DNA of 57,322 nt, taken from contig NZ_QPIJ01000023.1 of NCBI RefSeq assembly GCF_003336665.1, positions 1 through 57,322 on the forward strand. Reading direction: 5' to 3'. This DNA is from Vreelandella rituensis. Its GTDB lineage: Bacteria; Pseudomonadota; Gammaproteobacteria; Pseudomonadales; Halomonadaceae. The notes beneath the pieces were generated by a model. The model saw only the letters and a list, made by a program, of their open reading frames with translations. It did no database searches and was not told the DNA's origin. Below, one piece after another: positions 52,939-57,322 of this stretch (position 1 is the first letter of the stretch; each line of letters begins with the position of its first letter). The translations under genes and the position numbers were made by a program.

Positions 52939-55533
52939 TCAGGCAGTGGCGGTAGTCGCCGTGTTGTCACGACGCCGGCGCTGCATCAGTACAATCAGCC
53001 CGAAGACCAGGAAGGCAGGAATCCACATCAGCTCCTTGGTCCAGCGGTCGACGGGTGCCAGCACCTCGATGATTTCCTGGTCGAAGTCGAAACCAAGATC
53101 CGATGCCTGGCTGCCGTAGGCGACCATATCGACGGTCACCCTGTCGTCCTCGACCAAAAGCTCCATCCCAAGGTTATCAAGCCGCTCCTGCCCGGTCTCG
53201 CCCTCAGGTACCGGCAGGGTCATGTAGGTGGTCATGGGATCGCCATAGTCATCGAGACCCGCAATCTGCAAGCGCAGGGTAGAATCTTCATCGACATCGC
53301 CCAAGGCCTCCACGAATTGCGCAGGTGGCACGGATTCGTAGGGATCATGGATCATGTCCATCCAGAAGCCGGGGCGGAACAGCGTGAATGCAATCAGCAG
53401 CAACACGATGGATTCATACCAGCGGTTACGGGTGATCATGAAGCCTTGGGTCGCCGCAGCGAAGATCAGCATGGCGATGGTCGACACCACGAAGATCAGA
53501 ATGCCCTGCAGGAAGGTCACATCGATCAGCAGCAGGTCGGTATTGAAGATGAACAGGAACGGAAGTGCCGCAGTGCGCAGGCTGTAGTAAAAGGCCTGGA
53601 AGCCGGTCCGAATAGGGTCGCCACCCGACACCGCCGCCGCCGCGAAGGACGCCAGCCCCACCGGCGGCGTGACATCCGCCATGATGCCGAAGTAGAACAC
53701 GAACAGATGCACCGCAATCAACGGCACCAACAGGCCGTTCTCCGCCCCCAGCTGCACGACGACCGGCGCCAGCAGCGCCGATACCACGATGTAGTTGGCC
53801 GTCGTGGGCAGCCCCATGCCGAGAATCAGGCTAAGCACCGCCGTAAGCAGCAGGATCAGCATCAGGTTGCCCATGGCGAGGATTTCCACCACCTCGGCCA
53901 GTACCAGGCCCACACCGGTCTGCGATACAGCCCCCACGATGATGCCGGCGGTGGCTGTGGCAATGCCGATGCCGATCATGTTGCGGGCACCGGTGACCAG
54001 GCCGTTCCACAGATCCATGGCGCCTTCACGCAGATCCGCGCTCATATCGCTGCGACCCCGGAAGATCGAGGTAATGGGGCGCTGAGTCACCATGATGAAG
54101 ATCATGAACATGGTGGCCCAGAAGGCTGACAATCCCGGCGACAAGCGCTCCACCATCAGACACCAGACCAGCACGATGACCGGTAGAATGTACTGCAGGC
54201 CGACCAGTACCGTGGGCTTGGTCTGCGGCAGCGAATAGATCGGTTGATTGGGATCATCGAGCTCGAGTTCAGGGTAACCGGCGGCCAGCTTGAGCAACGC
54301 GACATAGACCACTGTCAGCCCAACCGCGACCACCCAGGGAGTGGCATCCCCCAGCACCGGCTTGAGCCAGCCAAGACCGTAATAGACTGCCAGGGCAGTG
54401 ATCATCATCAGCAACAGACCACCCAGAAAGCCGATCACCTTGTTCACCAGCGGCTTGGGTGGGTTGCTGCTCTGAAGCCCCTGCATGTTGGCCTTCATGG
54501 CCTCCAGATGAACGATATAGACCAATGCGATATAGGAGATCAACGCGGGCAGGAAAGCATGCTTGATCACCTCGACATAGGAGATACCCACATACTCGAC
54601 CATCAGGAAGGCCGCAGCGCCCATGACCGGCGGCATGATCTGGCCGTTGACCGAGGACGCCACCTCGACAGCCCCGGCCTTCTCGGCGGAAAACCCGACA
54701 CGCTTCATCATCGGCACGGTGAAGGTACCGGTGGTCACGACGTTGGCGATAGATGAACCGGAAATCAACCCGGTCATCGCCGACGCCACCACGGCGGCCT
54801 TGGCCGGCCCACCGCGATAGTGACCGAGCAACGAGAACGCCACCTTGATGAAATAGTTGCCGGCCCCGGCCTTGTCGAGCAGGGCACCGAACAACACGAA
54901 CAGGAACACGAAGCTGGTCGAGACCCCCAGCGCGATGCCGAAGACCCCCTGGGTCGTCAACCACTGGTGATTGATCAACCCGAAGAGACTGACCCCGCCA
55001 TGCGAGAGAATACCCGGCATCCAGGGGCCGGCCAGGCTATAGAGAAGAAAGACCGACGCCACGATCATCAGCGGTGGGCCAAGCGCTCGACGTGTCGCCT
55101 CGAGCAGCAGCAGAATCCCCGCCACCCCGATGATCACATCCTGCAGTATCGGTGCCCCGGGGCGCTGGGATAGCTGTTCGTAGAACATGAACATGTAGGC
55201 GCCGCAGAAGGCTGCCGCCGTGGCCAGGACCCAATCCTGGATAGGAATACGGTCGCGGGGCGAGCGCTTGAGTGCCGGATAGGCCATGTAGGCCAGAAAA
55301 AGCGCAAAGGCCAGGTGAATAGAGCGGGATTCAGTGGCACTGAACACCCCAAACCCCAGAATAAAGGGTACCGGGGAAGCGATCCACAGCTGGAAAAGGG
55401 ACCACGCTGCCGCAATGCTCACCAAGAGCTTCCCCGGCATGCCAGCTGGCTTGCGGGCCCCCGTGTCGCTGGAGGCGACCATGTCCTCCAGGTCTACTCC
55501 AGCTCCCGAAGGCCTGTTGTTATCGTCAGTCAT
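52939..55533 (-). CDS. TAXI-type TRAP transporter fused permease
   Basis: An 864-residue membrane protein, the fused small and large subunits of TAXI-type TRAP transporters. The core helices include GGVSLFGLINHQWLTTQG, GLISGSSIANVVTTGTFTVP and MGLPTTANYIVVSALLAP. A C-terminal non-membrane part (about 720-810) and a last helix (about 840) are unusual extensions. The partner receptor gene is upstream and the Usp is 14 bases downstream. Such systems import organic acids or amino acids with sodium. Start has a weak GGCAG site. Confidence 0.88.
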   Translation of the reverse strand: MTDDNNRPSGAGVDLEDMVASSDTGARKPAGMPGKLLVSIAAAWSLFQLWIASPVPFILGFGVFSATESRSIHLAFALFLAYMAYPALKRSPRDRIPIQDWVLATAAAFCGAYMFMFYEQLSQRPGAPILQDVIIGVAGILLLLEATRRALGPPLMIVASVFLLYSLAGPWMPGILSHGGVSLFGLINHQWLTTQGVFGIALGVSTSFVFLFVLFGALLDKAGAGNYFIKVAFSLLGHYRGGPAKAAVVASAMTGLISGSSIANVVTTGTFTVPMMKRVGFSAEKAGAVEVASSVNGQIMPPVMGAAAFLMVEYVGISYVEVIKHAFLPALISYIALVYIVHLEAMKANMQGLQSSNPPKPLVNKVIGFLGGLLLMMITALAVYYGLGWLKPVLGDATPWVVAVGLTVVYVALLKLAAGYPELELDDPNQPIYSLPQTKPTVLVGLQYILPVIVLVWCLMVERLSPGLSAFWATMFMIFIMVTQRPITSIFRGRSDMSADLREGAMDLWNGLVTGARNMIGIGIATATAGIIVGAVSQTGVGLVLAEVVEILAMGNLMLILLLTAVLSLILGMGLPTTANYIVVSALLAPVVVQLGAENGLLVPLIAVHLFVFYFGIMADVTPPVGLASFAAAAVSGGDPIRTGFQAFYYSLRTAALPFLFIFNTDLLLIDVTFLQGILIFVVSTIAMLIFAAATQGFMITRNRWYESIVLLLIAFTLFRPGFWMDMIHDPYESVPPAQFVEALGDVDEDSTLRLQIAGLDDYGDPMTTYMTLPVPEGETGQERLDNLGMELLVEDDRVTVDMVAYGSQASDLGFDFDQEIIEVLAPVDRWTKELMWIPAFLVFGLIVLMQRRRRDNTATTATA

Positions 55534-55603
55534 ATGCCTGCCCCGCTCCGAGTCGATTGACGCCTGATTGCCATATCGAAATGCCTATCCACATCCTAAA
55601 CCA

Positions 55604-55636
55604 GAATGCGCGGCACCCTGGGGTAACCGCGCATTC
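55604..55636 (-). promoter_or_regulatory. Hairpin between TRAP receptor and permease genes
   Basis: GAATGCGCGG (55604-55613) and CCGCGCATTC (55627-55636) form a perfect 10-bp stem in the gap after the receptor stop. No T-run follows. Such hairpins often protect the receptor mRNA so that it is made in excess over the permease. Confidence 0.55.
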
Positions 55637-55669
55637 CTCACCAAGGTAGCAACACCTCGGGCTACAGGA

Positions 55670-56650
55670 TTACTCGATCCAGCCCTGTTCACGATAGTAA
55701 CGCGCTGCCCCATCATGCAGCGGTGCGGAAAGCCCCTGGTTTACCATCTCTTCCGGCTCGAGATTCTCGAAGGCCGGATGCAGGCGCTTGAAACGATCGA
55801 AGTTGTCGAATACCGCCTTGACGGTCTGGTAAATGACTTCATCATCGGCCTCTGCGGTCGTCACGAAGGTCGCCGCCACCCCGAAGGTCTCGACATCTTC
55901 GTCATTGCCGCGATACAGACCACCCGGAATCACCGACTTGGAGTAGTAGGGATACTCCTCGACGATGTCCTGAATATCCTCATCGTTCAGCGAGATCAGG
56001 CGAGCATCGACGGTGGTGGTGGCTTCCTGGATGGAGCCATTGGGGTGGCCCACCACGTAGACCATGGCATCGACGTTATTATCGGCGAGCGCCGCAGCCT
56101 GCTCGGCGGCATCGAGCTGTGACGCCAGGGAGAAGGTGTCCTTGGTCCAGCCCTTGGCGTCCATCACCACTTCCATGGTGTTGCGCTGACCGGAGCCCGG
56201 GTTACCGATGTTGACACGCTTGCCTTCAAGATCGTCGAGTGACTCGATCCCCGAGTCGGCACGCGCCAACAGGGTCAATGGTTCACCGTGGACACGGAAC
56301 ACGGCCCGCAGCTCCTCGTAGGGTTCACCTTCAAAGTTACCGGTACCATTGTAGGCTTGATACTGGACATCGGACTGGGCGACGCCCATGTCCAGTTCGC
56401 CGGACTTGATGCCATTGATATTGGCGACAGAACCACCGGTAGAAGGTGCATTACACTTGATGTTGGCGTCTTCCAGACGATTCACCAGGCGGCAGATCGA
56501 CTGGCCGACCACATAATACACACCGGTTTGGCCGCCGGTGCCGATGGTGATGAACTGCTCGTCATCCTGTGCCATTGCCGGGGAGGCGAAGGATGCAGCA
56601 GCAATCAAAGCGCCGGAAAAAGCGGCGGTGGAGAAGACATGGCGTTTCAT
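55670..56650 (-). CDS. TAXI family TRAP transporter solute receptor
   Basis: A 326-residue periplasmic receptor with a signal peptide (AxA, cleavage near residue 27) and TAXI features: FITIGTGGQTGVYYVVGQSI at the mature start, CNAPSTGGSVANINGIKSGE, LRAVFRVHGEPLTLLARADS and RVNIGNPGSGQRNTME. The family binds organic acids, amino acids or related anions. The ATG at 56650 has an AGAGGTG site. Ligand cannot be named; ectoine or glutamate-type osmolytes are possible but unproven. Confidence 0.9.
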   Translation of the reverse strand: MKRHVFSTAAFSGALIAAASFASPAMAQDDEQFITIGTGGQTGVYYVVGQSICRLVNRLEDANIKCNAPSTGGSVANINGIKSGELDMGVAQSDVQYQAYNGTGNFEGEPYEELRAVFRVHGEPLTLLARADSGIESLDDLEGKRVNIGNPGSGQRNTMEVVMDAKGWTKDTFSLASQLDAAEQAAALADNNVDAMVYVVGHPNGSIQEATTTVDARLISLNDEDIQDIVEEYPYYSKSVIPGGLYRGNDEDVETFGVAATFVTTAEADDEVIYQTVKAVFDNFDRFKRLHPAFENLEPEEMVNQGLSAPLHDGAARYYREQGWIE

Positions 56651-56673
56651 GAACACACCTCTTGATATTGTCA

Positions 56674-56717
56674 GCAAAATATTTTGCGTTTTACAGTACC
56701 GACCCGGTATATGCCGG
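56674..56717. promoter_or_regulatory. Two palindromes upstream of the TRAP receptor
   Basis: GCAAAATATTTTGC (56674-56687) is a perfect 14-bp palindrome 23 bases upstream of the receptor start. A second inverted repeat, CCGG-TATATG-CCGG, is at 56704-56717. These are good places for a regulator of the TRAP operon. Confidence 0.5.
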
Positions 56718-56936
56718 TTATTTAACGTAATTTTCTACTTTAGCAATCTACCACAGCAAGATTCCAATTCAATGAAGAAATGCTCCTTGGTGTAGCCTTT
56801 TCTTTCGGCTGGATCTTTTAGCTCACATGGAAGTCTAGACATAAGCAACGTTTAGAGAACGTTAATTTTTACCTTGCATCACGCTATCTTCTCGCCATTA
56901 CTTCACGACGCTTTCATGATCAACGCCTGTTTAGCC

Positions 56937-57167
56937 TTAAGGCTTGCGAATCAGCTTGGCCGTCAATCTCTGAAACCGGGGTGCGCCTACCCATATAAGA
57001 GAAAAAGCCACTGGCCAGGCAATGTAGAACGCATGCCACCAGCGCCCGATAAAGCCATCACCAAGGCCGGTGTTGATCCAAGTGATCAGACACGTCATCA
57101 GCGATACCATATAAAACGACATCAGTACGGCAAAAACCAGCGGAGCAAAACGTGGAGCAAAAAGCAT
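56937..57167 (-). CDS. DUF2798 small membrane protein
   Basis: A 76-residue protein with two hydrophobic helices (LVFAVLMSFYMVSLMTCLIT; FYIAWPVAFSLIWVGAP), matching DUF2798. An AGGAGG site precedes the ATG. Function unknown. Confidence 0.8.
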   Translation of the reverse strand: MLFAPRFAPLVFAVLMSFYMVSLMTCLITWINTGLGDGFIGRWWHAFYIAWPVAFSLIWVGAPRFQRLTAKLIRKP

Positions 57168-57200
57168 CCGAGCCTCCTGAAACAGGAAAATAAATTAACG

Positions 57201-57260
57201 TTTTGACATCCTCCCCCACCTTCAGCGCTAGCGCGCTTGTGGAAGGGGATTCCCTGGTCG
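57201..57260 (-). mobile_element. Right end of an IS200/IS605-type (TnpB) element
   Basis: Read on the minus strand this stretch carries GGGAATCCCCTTCC, a stem AGCGC/GCGCT (57224-57237), and GGAGGATGTCAAAA, the 3' end pattern of IS200/IS605-family TnpB elements and their right-end RNA. The element extends past the window edge. Confidence 0.6.
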
Positions 57261-57322
57261 TTACCTCCCAGGTTCCTGCTTCGCTGTCCGTCGCCTCAAT
57301 GCCTTGGCATTGCCGGTCTTAC
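57261..57322 (-). CDS. C-terminal fragment of TnpB-like protein (runs off window)
   Basis: The minus-strand reading KTGNAKALRRRTAKQEPGR followed by TAA (57261-57263) runs into the window edge and resembles the basic C-terminal tail of IS200/IS605 TnpB nucleases. Only about 19 residues are visible, so the call rests largely on the adjoining right-end sequence. Confidence 0.5.
   Translation of the reverse strand, partial: KTGNAKALRRRTAKQEPGR

Noticed and set aside
1..57322. CRISPR arrays, tRNA and rRNA genes
   Set aside because: No array of regularly spaced repeats with unique spacers and no tRNA cloverleaf or rRNA segment was found by reading; the repeats seen are short and tandem.

Overview
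The window looks like a chromosome segment of a moderately halophilic gammaproteobacterium, most likely Halomonas or a close relative in the Halomonadaceae. The evidence is a complete ectoine-degradation (doe) operon, a BetT-type choline transporter, a TAXI-type TRAP transporter with a universal stress protein, and generally high-GC coding. There are no rRNA or tRNA genes, no CRISPR array and no phage genes. Traces of IS200/IS605-superfamily elements sit at both edges: an IscB remnant with its upstream omega-RNA region at the left, and the right end of a TnpB-type element at the right. All function assignments come from reading the sequence; no database search was run.

Layout. 1-660: decayed iscB with omega-RNA. 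659-4882: copper-handling block on the plus strand (two small membrane or exported proteins, DUF411 protein, Met-rich Spy/CpxP-like protein, CopA ATPase). 4883-6074: YtoQ-like protein and a HAD dehalogenase. 6206-18694: minus-strand ectoine catabolic cluster read doeA-doeB-doeX, then a four-gene cassette (CN-hydrolase, ATP-grasp ligase, C45 Ntn-hydrolase, large PLP decarboxylase), then doeC-doeD. 18995-23741: ghrA, DUF3108 protein, LysO-like exporter, ZIP and CDF metal transporters. 23882-26576: SDR, Old Yellow Enzyme and TetR regulator. 26653-28836: OsmC-YcaO fusion. 29112-35519: RND efflux pair with a two-component system. 35528-37000: lipoprotein esterase and a small Spy-like protein, separated by a 12-bp tandem repeat. 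37187-42043: BetT, a second ZIP protein and a SulP transporter. 42138-43457: a cupin gene broken by an in-frame stop and a stand-alone Hen1-type RNA methyltransferase. 43612-51363: aldehyde dehydrogenase ExaC, a LuxR response regulator, a NahK/NosP-like pair and a second hybrid kinase with a periplasmic partner. 51528-56650: DUF2189 membrane protein and the TAXI-TRAP operon. 56937-57167: DUF2798 protein.

How the genes work together. In the doe pathway DoeA opens the ectoine ring, DoeB removes the acetyl group to give 2,4-diaminobutyrate (DABA), DoeD transaminates it to aspartate semialdehyde and DoeC oxidises that to aspartate. DoeX is the Lrp-type regulator. The four extra genes between doeX and doeC are tightly packed (one 4-bp stop/start overlap, one close or overlapping junction) and carry the catalytic set expected for making and breaking amide bonds on a diamino acid plus a basic amino acid decarboxylase. 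They are the best candidate here for an undescribed pathway, possibly diverting DABA or another ectoine-derived amine into a conjugate or polyamine. Other points worth attention are the Hen1 methyltransferase with no Pnkp partner, the orphan omega-RNA, the ethanol/NO-linked signalling block next to exaC, and several palindromes placed as operators.
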